Assembly (NCBI GenBank): GCA_905250115.1
Contig: CAJNOI010000030.1
Location: 447,269-511,268, forward strand
DNA from: Adineta steineri
Lineage: Eukaryota; Rotifera; Eurotatoria; Adinetida; Adinetidae
Direction of reading: 5' to 3'
Length of the DNA: 64,000 nucleotides
A model generated the notes under the pieces. The model was not told where the DNA came from. It searched no databases and saw only the letters and a list, made by a program, of their open reading frames with translations. The translations under genes were made by a program, and so were the position numbers. Numbering within the stretch: the stretch's first letter is position 1; the number at the start of each line of letters is the position of its first letter. Below, one piece after another: positions 37,444 through 54,259 of this stretch.

Positions 37444-39943
37444 ATGTGTATTAGGTCGTTTGATCTAAACTTCAACGAAATTTGAATATTGTGTTATACT
37501 ATGCAACAAAGATGCTTTAAAAGGCGACACTCTAAAAGCATCAATGACAAAACAATGCTAACGGCGTAAAAAACGTCTGTAAATAGCGCGTCGTCCACAA
37601 GACTCTTCTATATGTTTATATATGTATTATATCAATCAAACAAACAGTGCAGATGAAAACTAAAAAATGCTACTGTCTTTCTCAATAAATAATTTAATGA
37701 TAGAAGGAGAACAGATTTATTTAACATCTTGTATAATGGAAATTAAAAGTCAAATACATATTCTCAGCTTATTCGATGTATTGAAATAAAAATTAGCATA
37801 AGATCTAGTGTGTTTTTCAATAGACATTTTACACCTTACTATTTGATATAGTCACATAAACAAAAGATATTGTAAAAAAGAAAGTCGCTAAAATCTGTTA
37901 TAATACAAGGTTTTATAAGGTAACAGTGATAGTCTCAACGCTTCTCAAATCTTCTTTTAAACTACTTAGGGATTGCAGCACGAAGAATTTCGTCTATATA
38001 TTTTTTTTTAATCGAAAATCAATACCTTTTTTATTGAATACAGCTTACTGTAAATGTTGTTCAGAAATTGCTTACGCAAATGTAACTATCAATAGTATTT
38101 TTTACTTCAAAACTAATTTATTTCGATAGCTTACGACGGCTTCTTCCAAGTAACTGTATTTCTTTGACAAATAAAAAGAAAGAAACGCAGTTGTTTAATT
38201 GAAGATTGTTTCTACAGCGAGAAAGGTGTATACTCAAAATGTTGTTTTTTGTTTCATCATGGCCAGTATTTTTCGATTGAGTATATTCGGGGAAAGAAAG
38301 GAGAGTTTATTCTGTAAAAAACACAGTTAATGTGCTACCACAACGATATTTCTACTGACTATAAAATTGTTTACTTCTGGAAAGATTGAAAAGACAATAA
38401 TATATAGGATCATGCTTATAATCCTTTTCGTTTTGTATCTTTAATTCCATGATTCTAATCACTGTTATTGTTATCAACTAAAAAGAACAAAATTGCAATC
38501 CCATTTGAATGAAATTAAAACATTATTTTAGTCAAACATATAGATAGAAATTCTTCTTAACAGCACAAAGTAACTTTAATAATAACTGCACAGTAACGAT
38601 AAAATTGTTTGTAAAGCATTAGTGGAAAAAGAAACCATTAATAGACTCTGCATTGTAAACAAACATTAAACCACATGCAGCACTAGAGATACACACATAA
38701 TGCATCGAATACTTTATTATTAGACAAATGGTCATTAATGTCCAAATGCATAATACAGATTGATATATTTAAATAAATTGGTGTTTATGAGTTCATAATT
38801 GTACCTGATATTCTATTATTCTTTTTGATATATAAAAAGACAAAAAGAATTACATTTTTTGTTAAATCAATAAATAAAAGTCTGAAGATGATTGATTAAT
38901 GACACGAATTTTGTCAATATCATGTAATGAAATGAAGCGTCTCATATACAAGAATACCATTTGCAGTTAGTATCTATTTTAGACATAAGGATCATTGGTT
39001 TAGTTATTGAAGGAAAAAAAATATATCAAATGCTGATGCTTCTGACCATCAAAAACAAATACTTTTGCTCATGAAACATTTTTAGATAGAAATAATCATC
39101 CAAAAAATTATAACATTCAAAAAAAAATATTTGAAATACTAAATAGAGCAGTAGTGTAGAACTCGGTAGTTTGATTCAAGTATCAAAAACTTTATAATAC
39201 AAGCACTAACGTTTCAAATGTAAATCTTGTATAAGGATTTTTAGTCTTAGATTGACAAACTGCGCCAGGTTTATCATCCTTACTTTCACACTATACTATC
39301 TGGTTTTAAACTTCGACTAGGATTATAAATTTAAAAATGCAATTCCACCTTTTTTGTTGTACATATGATGTTATAATAATTTTGAATGCGAGAAAATTTC
39401 TAGATTGATTTACAAGAGAAATAATGCATAGTAATCAATCTAATTAGTTAACGTATATTTATGCTATTGTTTTATTAACATTGAACGATATCAATATTTG
39501 TCTTTATTATTTTCGTTAAAATAAATATATTAAAAAATTTTATCATTAATTTTCTACTGAAACTATGACTATAAAAACATCATTTTTATCAATACAGTTT
39601 TAATTTTAAAACTAAAATAAACTATAAAATATATACAAGCGAATTTTTGCAACACTTCGTTGTTGTTTATTGTAACTAATAAATCTTTCATCAACATCGT
39701 CATCACTTGGCGTTGTACATTTATTTTTGATAAATAGCGACATCATTATCGTCAATTGATTTGTCATTTTTCACAGTCAATAAAAAAATTTCCTATTTCC
39801 ATTGTCATAATTATATGTCCCCTTTTCTTCTTCTTTCATTTTCTTTTCCTACTCGAGTTTTTTTTTTCTTTCCCATTACATCCAAGAAATATCTTTTTTT
39901 TTTTCCTAATACCAATCGTTTATACGTGATGTAATCATTTATT
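37444..39943. other. Intergenic region, no supported gene
   Basis: 2.5 kb between the divergent ADP-ribosyltransferase and BTBD10 genes. Only short chance ORFs, such as 67 codons at 37926. Pyrimidine-rich tracts at 39825-39905 precede the BTBD10 start. No repeat or RNA gene recognised. Confidence 0.5.
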
Positions 39944-42023
<2,080 letters not shown>

Positions 42024-43637
42024 AATATACTAAAGAGAATGTTGAATTGTATATTTCTTACGTAAAACAAATCGATCTTTTGTGTACGTGTAAAAGCATG
42101 ATAATGAAAAGAGAAAAAAACAAGTTTCTGTTGTCTGAATATATATATGTATGAATATATATATATTCCTTTTTTTTCTGTGTATTGTAAATCGTAGGAG
42201 AAGATTTTCTTTAGTTTTTAACATATTCATTTTTCTTTTTATTTCATGAACAAAACCTTCTTTTTTTGTCAAAGCAATTAAAAGAACACAGTTGTTTGTA
42301 AAAATATAATATATTTAAGATTTGACTTTCATTCATTTATAATCATATTGATGATCTTCTAATTCACTGCTTTTGTCAATTACGGAGATGAAAATAATAC
42401 TGAGGATTATTAATTTAATCGACTGAATAGTATTCTATTTTTTTGTCTGTTGATGTGTCGCTACAATCAAAAAAAAGGTGTGTTGTATATACAGCTGATT
42501 GTCATTCGAATCCATCATTTATGTACTTATCTGACATGATTTACGAATATTATATCACATTGGGGTCATGAGAAAAGTCACATGTTGATTTATATTCATA
42601 CAAGCTTATCATTGATAATTGATACACTATCACATGTTACTGAAATAGTTCCAAATAAATCTTTGCTTCAAAATATGAAATTTCGACATTTATACATATA
42701 ATAACAATGTGATATATACTTACTCTTTAGATCATATTTATTTGATCTATAGATTAAGTCCGCCAGTTGTTATTTATATTTAATACAATCTTTATTTTTC
42801 TCTAGGCATATATTACATGTCATATCATTGGATGCGAAAATAACAACAATTGATGTATAAGAAAAGGGTTGTCAAATATGAAACTCTATTAAATACATTA
42901 TTTCATATTTATGATGATTTAGTGATAACCGATGAAAAAGATCTTAATATGTAAAAAGGAAAATTGTCTGTTCAATCTCAAGACATCAGAAAATAGTGTA
43001 TGTTCTTATTTCATCTTGTATTCAATGTCAATTAATTTATGATGCAAAACAATAAATAATAATTAATTTTCTCATACAATATTCTCTATTAGAGTTGCAA
43101 GTTCATCACATAACGAAAAACTAATATTTGCTTCTTGGTATAAAGCAAAAGAAAAACATTTCCTGATAGAAAATATTTAGAATTAATGAGTTCATAGGAA
43201 CATATAATAGACGAAATAAACAAATGACTTATCAGTACATGCTCGTGAACTTGTGGACGAAGTCAAATATTTATCTTATTGCTTTCATTATTATACGTAT
43301 ATGGCAGTATAAACAACATCAGTAATCGATTATACCAAAGATTAGTGACCTTCTGTTTGACAACCAATTATCTAAACCAGGATTCCATTCTTTTTATTAA
43401 TATCAAACTTATGATTCATCGAATGAACTACATAAAACTCATTGTCATATATTGTATACAAAAAGAAAACTAGTTCATTCGTGAATTTATTTCTATTATA
43501 AAAAGAAAATGATTGTCTATTTTTTGTTTTTTTTATAACCAATAATAAGAAAATATGATATGAACTTGATTGTTATATACAGTTGTATTATTTCTAAGTG
43601 AATTACCATACATTGTATTTTAAAAACATTAATTAAT
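42024..43637. other. Intergenic region, nothing recognised
   Basis: 1.6 kb between convergent BTBD10 and SUMO. TATATATA and TGAATATATA runs at about 42138-42168. No gene, RNA or shared repeat supported. Confidence 0.5.
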
Positions 43638-44106
43638 TTAATAACATCCTCCGACCTAAAAATTAGATTTTTGTTAAATTAGATTTTATCAATTTATTTC
43701 TATACTTGTTCTTGATAGACTTCAATTGTATCATTATCTTCCATGTCGAGTTGCTTGGGAGATTCATCATCATTAATACGTTTACCATCAAAAAGAAATC
43801 TTAAATTAATTCATCATCTTATTCATCATTGAATTACGAGAGTAATATTTACCGTAAAGTCGCTACACCAACTCCTAATGTAAAAAGATAGAAAGAATAA
43901 TCGAATTTGAAATTATTCTTACCTTGTCGTTCAGCATATGATTTTTTTAATTTACCCATACTTGTTGACATTTTAACTTTGAAATGAACTTCACCTTTAG
44001 ATAATTATAAAAAATTCAATAATACTACAGATAAAATTTTCCTACTATTATCTTGTCCAACAACTCGAAGTTTAATATATTCATCAGTTTTATTTTCAGC
44101 CGTCAT
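43638..44106 (-). CDS. SUMO: SUMO, small ubiquitin-like modifier
   Basis: Ubiquitin-like protein conjugated to nuclear targets. Exons on the minus strand: 44046-44106, 43923-43994, 43853-43874 (22 nt), 43706-43799, 43638-43655 (18 nt). They give an 88-aa precursor. Family words: [62 protein letters not shown]. Stopping at the fourth exon would give QEQV and no diglycine. The donor GTATAG there and an acceptor TTTTTAG at 43656-43662 add VGGCY, restoring the Gly-Gly processed by SENP/Ulp proteases with a two-residue tail. An ORF-start further upstream at 44208 is unlikely, because [10 protein letters not shown] aligns with the family N-terminus. Head-to-head with BPTF, 315 bp apart. Confidence 0.95.
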
Positions 44107-44421
44107 TATATAATATTTCAAAAATCTAAAATTGAAAATTTTATTATGTATGAAGTATCCATATTTTATCTTTATTCTATCTTTTACCGTTTCTTTCAAA
44201 TCGATCAAAATTTTTTTTCTTATAAAGAAAATTCAAAGTCAATTGTATAAAGTATTTATATGAAAATTTGCTATTAATAGATGTCGCTAAATTAAAACTT
44301 CAAAATGATTTTTTCACTTAATCCTATTTTTCTCTATTTAGAAAAATTATTTTTATTTACTCATTTAAAATCTTGATCTATCAATAGAGGTCTCACATAA
44401 AGGTTTAACAATGGAATCAAT
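44107..44421. promoter_or_regulatory. Shared head-to-head promoter region of SUMO and BPTF
   Basis: 315 bp separate the two start codons, so both promoters must lie here or overlap the first exons. The sequence is AT-rich. No TATA box or known factor site could be assigned with confidence. Confidence 0.5.
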
Positions 44422-47400
44422 ATGGAAGAAATATATAATAAGTGCTTTTCTTTCAATTCAGAACGATACAAAATGCAACGTTCAATTGAATCAGATTTTG
44501 AAGATGAAAATGAAATATGTTATACATCGAAACGTCGAGCACAACCAAGAGTTCAACATTATGATGAAGATTCACTTCCATCATCATCTTGGACAAATCC
44601 AAATGAAAATGATATAGAAGAAGATCAACGTAGTTCATCAATTGATTATTATCATCACAATGAAAACGATGATGAAGAAGATGAAATCTTTAATTTACCA
44701 ATAAGTTCAAATGATTTATCTGTAGCACCACAACAAGCATTACATTTAGCAACAATTTATGAATTTCTACGTCATTTCTCACCTATATTACGTCTTTCAC
44801 CATTTTTATTTGAACATTTTTGTACATCTATTATTCAATCAATTGATATAAATAATATACTTTTTTCTCAAATTCATATATGTTTACTTCGTTTATTAAT
44901 TAAACAAGATGATGATGATGGAATAACATATGCATCTGAAACAGATATTAAAGGTATTATTGATTTATCTTTTGTTACTATGGATTATATAACCTGGCCG
45001 TATATATTACAATTATATATTACATCTCATCCACAATTAAAAATGTTAACAACAATTATCAAAGAATATCCATTTAATACAACTATTGAAGATAAAATTG
45101 AAGTTCTATTAGCTTTATGTAATGTTACATTAACAACAAAAACTATACGCAGAGAATTCGATGATACGAAACCTAAACAACACGATGATAATTGTAGACA
45201 ATGTCAAAAGTAAGTTATCAAATAGTTATCTCAGAAGAATGATTTGTTATTTTGATTTGTAGACGAGGTGATTTACTCTGTTGTGATCGTTGTGAAGCAA
45301 CTTATCATCTTGCTTGTCTTAATCCACCATTAACAAGTGTACCAACTGTTGAATGGTTTTGTCCTGTTTGTGAACAAAATCAAATACATGGTGTATCCGA
45401 TTGTATTCCTCCGCGAGAAAATCGACCATTCTATTTACGTCATCGATGTATCGGTCATGATCGTGAACAAAGAAGATATTGGTTTGTTTGTCGTCGTTTA
45501 TTTGTGTAAGTTATTATTTTTGTTCTATATTGAAATAATTTTTGTTTTGTTTTTAAAGAGAGGATGAAACCGGTGAAGATGTACGATATTATTCTACACT
45601 TGATCAATTCGATGCTTTATTATCTTGTCTTGATCCAGCAGGTTCTGAAAAATTATTAGTTTATCGTTTACAAAAACGTTATAATGATATAGCACGTTGT
45701 ATGCAAATAACAGCGAATCTTCAAGATTGTAAGTTTTTTAATTGAGAATAACAAAAAAAGAATTATCATTCTCCTGAAATTTGTTTAGCATCTTTACCAT
45801 TGGATCAATCACCAACAATGACACATATGATTCATTCAGCACTTGATTATGCACCACAATTAGATAACGAAGATGAAGAAGATGATGATGATCAAAAATC
45901 ATTATCTATGTTTACAGATGGTTTAATGCCTTGTTATTTTGAAGAAAATCTAACACAAAAGTTTGATTATGAACATTTGCTTGATAGAATTAAATTGAAA
46001 ATAATATCAAAAGAAGATGTTGTAACGATGCATGGTCAGATAGATGGAATAGTTGATAATGATGATAATAATGAAAAAGATTCAAAATCATTCGTTAAAA
46101 AAAGAGAATTTTTCGTTCATTCAACTAATAATTATGGTTATCCAACAGTAAGTCAAAGAGTAAAGACGAAAGATTGAGATATTCATACATCTAAAAGAAT
46201 TCTACTATAAATTGAAACTTTGATTTCATCACATCATTACAGAGCTAATCGAATCTTGTTTTCTCGGGTGACCTAAATCGTTGATGTATATCAGTTTTAT
46301 TTTCAATTATTCAATATTTAACATTCTTTCGTAGGGTTTCAACAAACAAAATCTCTATAACAATGATTTTTCAAAATCGAATGGTAATTATATATATTAT
46401 TCTATTTATAATCTAATAAGGATCTATTCTCTAGATTCAATCCCTATGAAACGATTCTACTCATCCAGCAAATCGCTTTTAGAAGACCGATTACGACATG
46501 CACATAGTAAGATATATTTTCTTAAAATTTCTTCTTTCTTATTATTCTATTCATTTTAGATATATATACTGAAACGGAAGTTACTATTCATCGATTAAAT
46601 GATAATGATATTGATGAAACAATCTGGCAACGTTATGAACAGTATCAAACAATGAATAGATTTCCTTCTCATACTCGAGGCAATAAATATTCGAATAACA
46701 CTAACAATCGTCCATCTCCAGCAAATCATCCTTCGTATCCACGTAGTAATTATTATCGCGATTATTATACTGGTAATAATTATGAAGATGAAGATGGTAT
46801 GTTACTTGATAATGAATATGATGATTTTGGTGATGATTTTTTTCAACAAGAAGAAAATATTGATGAATTTGACATGCCATTTAGAAAATATGGTAATAAA
46901 AATTAATTTTTGTTTTTAAATATTGATTTTATTATTTTTTTTCATAGAAAGTAGTCGAGTTTATCGGGGTACTAGTCGTGGTCGGCCTCGTGGTCGAGGT
47001 CGTCCACCATTATATGGCGGTCGAGCTGGACGTGGTTCTCATTTTGGTCATCCTCCACGTGGTGTTAATCATTTAACAACTGGTTCATTTCAATCTAGTC
47101 AACGTTTAATTCAACCTAAAATTGAATCTCCAAAACCAAATGATCCACAACAACAGCAACAACCTCCTAGAAATAAACGTAAACCAGCAAAAATTAAACC
47201 AATGTCAGCAACAGCACAAGAAGAAAAACCAAGAAGACCAGGCAAAGTTTTACGTAGTGGACGAATATCAAGAAAACCTCGACGAGATTCGGAAACTGAT
47301 TTTGGATCGGATAATTCTGATGATAGTGGAGCAAAAGATAAAGAAACAGGATCTGATGATGATGAAGAATTTAATTTAACACAACTTGGTAAAATTATAG

Positions 47401-50400
47401 ATTTCTTTTTATTTTCTTAACTAAAATTTTTGTATAGGTCTTGGATTTGGTAATGCATCAAACATTGCAATCAAAGGAGGACGTGATGGTTCATCATCAT
47501 CCAATGATTCATTAGCTGGAGGAAATCGTTCATTAACTAATTTTGCTGCTTTTGCACAAAATCAATTATTGGCAGCAAATTTAGCTAATGGATTAATAGC
47601 AAAGAATGAAGAATCCAGTAATGATTCAGATTTTAGTGCAGATGGTTTTGGTTCCGATGAATCTGATGATATTTTAAGTCAAAAAGCAAAAACGAATAAT
47701 GAAATTATCGATGATGAAGAACTTGATGATTTTACATATAGTCAAACAATGTTATCACTTATTAATAGTATGCAACCAACCCATGTTAAAATTGATTTCG
47801 ATCTTGTAACACAGAATAAAAATAATGATATTAATAAAGGTAATTTTCGCTACGAAGAAACTATGAGCTTATCTAACTATAGCAGATTAACTAGAAGAAA
47901 GAACAATGACATCGTTATTTAGTTTACACAAAATAATCTTTTTTTCCTGTTTGTTAGATATTAATGTTGTTACGTTCATTTTGTATATTTAAATCCTTCA
48001 ACTTATCATGTACAATTTTGCTCGATTAAATCTAAGATGTTAGAGCAGAGAAAAATTATTTAATCAGATGGCTTCGTCATACCGTATAGTATATTCATTC
48101 CAGTTTAATTGATCGAATAGTAAATGAAAATACTTAGACTAAGATATAATACTTTTGACTGTTCCTGTATATTTGTTTAACTATTTAATAACAGATATTC
48201 AAATAATTACTTTTTCTTTTTAGTCGATATTCTTCCAACTGAAGGTCATCTTCATTATGAAAATTATTATCAAACAAATCCTCTAGCTACAAAAAAACAA
48301 ATGTTATTAAGTGAACGTGATCGACGTGCACATTTAGCTCGTAAATTTAGTATAAATAATTCTATACCATTTGCTTGGTATTCTCCATCATCATCTATAA
48401 CATCAAATTATTTCATAAAAAATCTTTCGGATACATTACGTATAACACTTGTATATTTCGAAAATACAATTCCATTACCATTTATGCATTCACATTGGAA
48501 ACGTTATCGTTATATATGGGCAAAACAATTACTTGATATTGATACAGATATTTCCTTATCGAAATTAATTTATCTTTTACTTCAATTGGAAGCTTGTATT
48601 AAACCTGTTTCTTATTTCGATTTATTTACTGATCAAGTTGGTTATATAAAATTTCGTCGTGAAACAGAAAAAGAACGTGATGAAGCAAAAAAAGAAGAAA
48701 AAGATGCATTTATTCGACGAAAAATTGATGCTGATTCAATTATACAAAATGTTCATTTTACTCGACCATTAAAACATAGTATACATAAACAACGTGGTGA
48801 AGAATATCGTTTAGCTGGTGGACAAGGATGGACATTTATACGATCTACTCGACGTTCTTTAATTTCAACAAAAATAAAAAATAATTTTGATATTAATTCA
48901 TTATTAACACGTCGTGAAAATATGTCCAATGCTATATTAAATGAACGAAATAGAATTATAAATTTACTTGAAACAAAACTTAAAAATGATTTAGGAAATG
49001 AAACAAATATTGAAAATGAATTAAATAATTTATTATTAACATCAAAAGATGATAATGATGATTTTATTGATGATTTAGCATTTATTAATTATAAAATAAT
49101 TGATTATAATGGAAGTTCATATCGTTATCCAGTGATGTTAGAAGATACACGTCGACCATTTCATTTAACAGCAACAACAAATGAAAAAAATAATTTAATA
49201 AATCCATTTCAATTACCATTACCATGGACATTTGCATTTGATAATCAGATAACACCAAATATATTTATTTTACCCTCTTATATTCTTCGTCGACTTGCAC
49301 GAGCATCAATGACATTAACGGATGCACCTGGTTTTATTAATTCTCGTTTAAGTGGAATTGGAACAAGATTTGGTTGGCCTTATCCATGTGGTAGACCATC
49401 AGTTCGAACTGCATGGTGTTATAAAGTACAAACAAGTACTTCATTTTTTGCACTTGCACATCATATTAAATATTTATGGAATTGTATAAGGTTAGTAAAT
49501 ATAAACATATATATATGTAATTATGGATTTTTTCTTTCGTCTAGATGGGATCTTCTAACAGAAAAACTTTCCAGTATCGATGAATCTTCAATTACAACTC
49601 ATATTGATAATGATGGTATACAAACATTAATACAAGTTTTAGCTAAACGTGATTCTGGTCCATACAATTCTTATTGTGAATATTTTGTTCGTAAAACTAT
49701 TCATACACAAACGAATGATTCATCAAATTTTAATATTCCATCATCAAAATCTCGTAGTCGTGCTGTTCCACATCCATCATCTGTTTTAACACCAAATCGT
49801 ATAATTCTTACTGAACAATGGTTACCTGAACGACAACTTCAACCAAATCAAATTAAATATTATTATCAATGTTTACAAGATAAAACTTTTAAACGTTTAC
49901 ATAAGAAAACGAATGATGAAAAAAAACAGATTAAAAAGAAAAATCCTATTATAAATCCTCCTCCTTCGACACAACAAACAGCTAAACCATTTATTGTTCG
50001 TATACCACATTTACAACCAAAATCAACATTAAATACTGAAAGTGGAAAAGTTGTTATTGTAAAAGCAACTGGAGAATCACCATCAACAAATCTTCCATTA
50101 CAACAAAAATCATTTTCAGTTGTTAAATTAGCTGATGGACAAATTATTCTTGTTCCAACAACAACTGTTCAACAAAATGAAAATTCTATTTCAAAAATTA
50201 TTAAAGCACCATCACCACCGAAATCTTCTCAACCACAAACAATCTCAATTAGTCCGCAAGAACGTCGATTACGTCCAATTGCACCAGCTCCTATAACATC
50301 AATTCAAACATCAAATGAATTACTAAATAGTCTTCTTGCTCAACAACAACTTATTCTTCAACAACAACAACAATCAGAAACAATTTCAACTTTAGAACCA

Positions 50401-52369
50401 ACATTAATTGAAGATATTCCTTTAACAACTATTTCAGAAACAGTTATAATCGATACGAATGATTCAATAATAAAACCTACACCAATTGTAACACACAAAA
50501 CTAAAAATATTCGTAAAACAGTACCAATACCATCTGTAAATGATGATAAAAAATTAAAAATTGATCCAGAACAAGGCATAAGGTTAAATTATATTTTTTT
50601 ATTTCTAATCGTTGATCTTCTTTCTCTTTAGATTAAGAATATGTGAAGCTATACTTCGTTCAATGATAGCAAGAATTGAACGTGAACAAAATCAAGAATC
50701 TATGAAAAAACGTCTTAAAAATCAAAATACAATAGTACAACCGAAACCTGATCATCGTCATTTAGTTTTAACACGTTTATTAAATGATCGAGTTGATAGT
50801 CTTCGACAAGATTTTATTGGAAATCGTCTTAATAAAAAAACTGCATTGGTTAAAGAACAAGTGCAAACACAACGTCTTAAACAACAACAACTTATACTCA
50901 AACAACAACAACAACAAGCAGAATCAATTAAACAAGAAGAATCTAGTTCAGATGATGAAAAACCAAAGACAGAAAATCCACCATCAATTCCTCCGAAAAA
51001 AGTGAGAAAAAGTACTGGAAATGAAATAAAAACTAAACGACAAGGAACACCAAAATCATCCGAACAAAAACCAAAAAGGTAAATGAAATATTCTATTGAA
51101 TGAGCTACGAAATCGTTAGATTTTTCAAGCGTTACTAAAAGAAATTCATCTTTCAAATCATAAACTATAACCTCAAGATGGACTAAATCTTATGCGTCGT
51201 TTTTATCTATTTAGTACATTATCAAAACGAACACGTCCACTTCCTCCAACAAAAACTGTCGATAACGAACAACCACCTCCGTCTAAAAAAGCTCGTCGTT
51301 CACTCGTTAATCCTCCACCATCGGAACAACGAGAATCATCTGATAATGATGAAAATCTTTTAAAGAATCGTAAAACTTCTTCTTCATCATCTACAACAAC
51401 AACAACAACAGCAATTGCTAAAATGAAATCAACAGAAAAATCGAAAAAAATCATAACTATAAAAAATTCTTCGAATAAAAAAGAAAAAACCGAAATAAAT
51501 CTTTCCGATATAAATTGTAGTTGTCAAAAAACTGATAGTCCAGAAAAATTTTTTATTCAATGTGAAATATGTTCACGATGGTTACATGGTACTTGTGTTG
51601 GTTTAACACCACGTCTTGCACAAAAAATGAAAGAATTTATATGTGAAGATTGTCGATTATTAACACAAAAAGCAAAAGAACGTTTATATTGTATATGTCA
51701 AACATCATATGATGAATCAAAGTAAAAAACAAAATAATAATTCTTATTTAAAAATATCTATTTGTTTTAATTAGATTTTATATTGGTTGTGATGTTTGTG
51801 CTGATTGGTTGCATGGTTCTTGCGTTAATATTACACCTGAACAAGCAGAAAAATTTGAAGTTTATGTATGTCCAAGATGTTCAACGGAGAAAAAACAAGA
51901 ATTTCTTAATAAACCAATAAATAATGAAACTAAAAAAGAATTATTAAATCTAACAGATCAACTTTCGGTATATAATATATTGAAGACAAAAACAAAACAA
52001 ATAATTTTTTTTAATAATCTTTTAGATACATAAAATGGCATGGCCATTTCAAAAACCAGTTGATATTAAAGATGCACCGAATTATTATACAATTATAAAA
52101 GACCCTATGGGTAAGATAAAAATAAAAATAAAAGATTTTCATTTGAAATATTGTTTCTTTTTTTTTGTTAAGATCTAACAACATTAAAAACAAAAGTAAT
52201 GAATAGTAAATTTAAAACTATATGTGATTATATACGTGATGTTAATAAAATCTTTAACAATTGTCGATTATTTAATCCAATTAATTCAACATTTTCTCTA
52301 TGTGCTAATGTTGTTGATAATTATTTTCGTCAATTATTAGAAAATTTGATGATTAAAAACGATAATTAA
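44422..52369 (+). CDS. BPTF: BPTF/NURF301, chromatin-remodelling subunit
   Basis: Largest subunit of the ISWI-containing NURF complex; it reads H3K4me3 and acetylated H4. Sixteen exons: 44422-45209, 45263-45505, 45559-45728, 45789-46147, 46335-46383, 46435-46506, 46560-46892, 46948-47388, 47438-47839, 48224-49490, 49545-50582, 50632-51078, 51215-51721, 51775-51967, 52026-52110, 52173-52369; 2196 aa. Order: acidic N-terminus; DDT domain about 105-165; first PHD finger ([20 protein letters not shown]) about 258-305; [11 protein letters not shown] motif; an RG/AT-hook-like basic stretch ([12 protein letters not shown]); a Gln/Thr-rich middle; two C-terminal PHD fingers (from CSCQKT, about 1970, and YCICQTS, about 2030); bromodomain about 2090-2190 ([30 protein letters not shown]). 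This is the fly NURF301 layout, shorter than human BPTF. The start may be the ATG at 44473. Confidence 0.94.
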
Positions 52370-53265
52370 CAATATTCCTCATTATTATCTCTTTTCTTCG
52401 TCTTTTCTTTTTGTTTCTATTCTTGTTTAATATAGTCTAGTTACATGCTTAAATATATATATATGTATGTGTGTTATTCTTCGCATTTTCCGCGAAATTT
52501 ACATAGAATGTTCTTGTCTTGTTATATTTTGTATATTGGATTAAAACGCAAAAAAGATATTCTGTGTTTTGTGTGATTATTTTTCTTTTCTTTCTTGTTC
52601 TTCTCAGAAAAAGTTTGACTATTCTTCCTTATATAAAATACAAATATATATATATATACACACACATCAAAGCAGATGGTTAAATATATTTCTTTATTAT
52701 TTATGCCTACACTTCTTGAAACCATGTTTGAAACAAAGAACATAGTAGTAAATTATTTGAAATTGCAAGAATGTTTATTTCTTCAGTATAATATTGTGTG
52801 TAGTTACTCAACAACAATTTTATCTCAAATTAAAATACTATTATATTCTAATAACATACGAAGATACGAAAGTGATGGTTTATTTATATATATATATATG
52901 GAAAATCGATAGTAAAAGAAAGAGTTTGATATCTAGTATTGAAAATTTATTGTCTTTCAGTTGTAAAAAATATTAACAAAAAAAAGAAATTGAATAAAAA
53001 AAAGACAAGGAAAAAATTACATTTACATAAAAGAAAAAAAAAGATGAACTAAATAAAGAAAAATCATTACTAGGTTTGAAATATAATGGAATTTTTCTTA
53101 CCAGAAGAACACTTATAAAAACGTCTCCACCCAAAGTCGGAAAAAATAATATGTTACAATAAAAATGTAACAAATTAATTTTTTACATATATATGTACAA
53201 TCTAAAATAAGAAAACATACAATATGATATGATCAATATATATATATATATACGCATATACTTAC
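52370..53265. other. Spacer after BPTF, low complexity
   Basis: 0.9 kb with several (TA)n/TATATG runs (about 52457-52470, 52640-52660, 52885-52905, 53235-53255). Short minus-strand open stretches occur, but none could be joined to a gene. Confidence 0.5.
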
Positions 53266-53362
53266 AGGATGTTGGTGTTGATGGTACTGGAGATAAGTAT
53301 TGTGCTGGAGATGGAAGTAATGCTGGACTTGGAGATGGGGATGATGGTGCAGAGGTTTGACC
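53266..53362 (-). other. Possible Pro/Ser-rich exon (copy B)
   Basis: On the minus strand, TTTTTTAG precedes GGTCAAACCTCTGCACC and a GTAAGTAT donor follows. Between them 97 bp encode a Ser/Pro-rich stretch (APSSPSPSPALLPSPAQ). It sits behind the duplicated first-exon block 53448-53740. Similar in style, splice context and flanking TATATA run to 56216-56306. Function unknown; it may be a decayed duplicate. Confidence 0.35.
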
Positions 53363-53447
53363 CTAAAAAAGAAGAACAATTTGTTAATACGGAGGGGAGG
53401 ATATATTAACTATATTTTATAAGGTCAAACGGTCATGGACTTACTTA

Positions 53448-53740
53448 GGGAATGCATTTTAAGGACAATACCATTTTTTTTATTTAATCGATAGAACTAA
53501 ATATAGTTAAGAGTGACCGAATATTTATGGATCACCACTTGTACATTCATTCGTTTTCGTTCTACTACACGCGGACGATACATACTTGTCGATGCCTTGA
53601 TATATTATTTATCTTCTTTTCCAAAGATACATGTCTATAGTAAAATAGACTGCATGAATGTATCACATTATCATCTCGTCCATATGTACAGACATGATTT
53701 TGTTGGATACAAATCAAATGTCATACTTTATCACTTACTA
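53448..53740 (-). repeat. Duplicated promoter/first-exon block, copy B
   Basis: About 290 bp repeated at 56387-56682 with few or no indels. On the minus strand both copies end in ATGGTATTGTCCTTAAAA and a perfect GTAAGT donor. Copy B reads CCCTAA before the donor, so a stop would end the first exon. This suggests that copy B is the non-coding or decayed one. Confidence 0.7.
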
Positions 53741-54259
53741 TATAGTTATATAGTGATTCAGAGATGCTAGAGAGAAATGAACATTTTCTATATAGATTAT
53801 TACTGTTGCTGTCTAAGATTTTTCCTGACGCATCGATTTGTGATGTACAAATGTAAGCTATTTTTTTCTTCTCTATACATTTAACTATCTCAACTTTCAT
53901 TGTGCCACTATAGAGTAGCATTATATTAAAATATTCTTCGAACGATTCGATTAGACAAATTAAACAATTTGTTAAAAGTAACAACAAAATAATATGATAT
54001 TATTGTTTAATATTAAAATTTTCATTACACAAATCAATATTTTATTTTTAAAAAAAAAAATCTTCAAAAAAATCACGACTTAAAATTCGAATTTGTATTT
54101 ACGGGGTTTTTTATTTAAGTCTATAGTAAGAAGAGTGTAATAATTATAAAACATAATCAGAAATAATATAATTATGAAGATGTACATGAGGTAAAATGCT
54201 AGTTCTTTGAAATCTTAAAAAAAAACTAAATAATGTATCTATGAAATTTGGTTACATAC

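Noticed and set aside
43706..43799. SUMO without a C-terminal diglycine
   Set aside because: A GT donor at the apparent QEQV stop and an AG acceptor 50 nt on add VGG in frame, so the missing motif was an unspliced intron.
50758..51454. Minus-strand ORFs of 83-132 codons inside BPTF
   Set aside because: They are antisense shadows of Gln/Ser-rich BPTF coding sequence.
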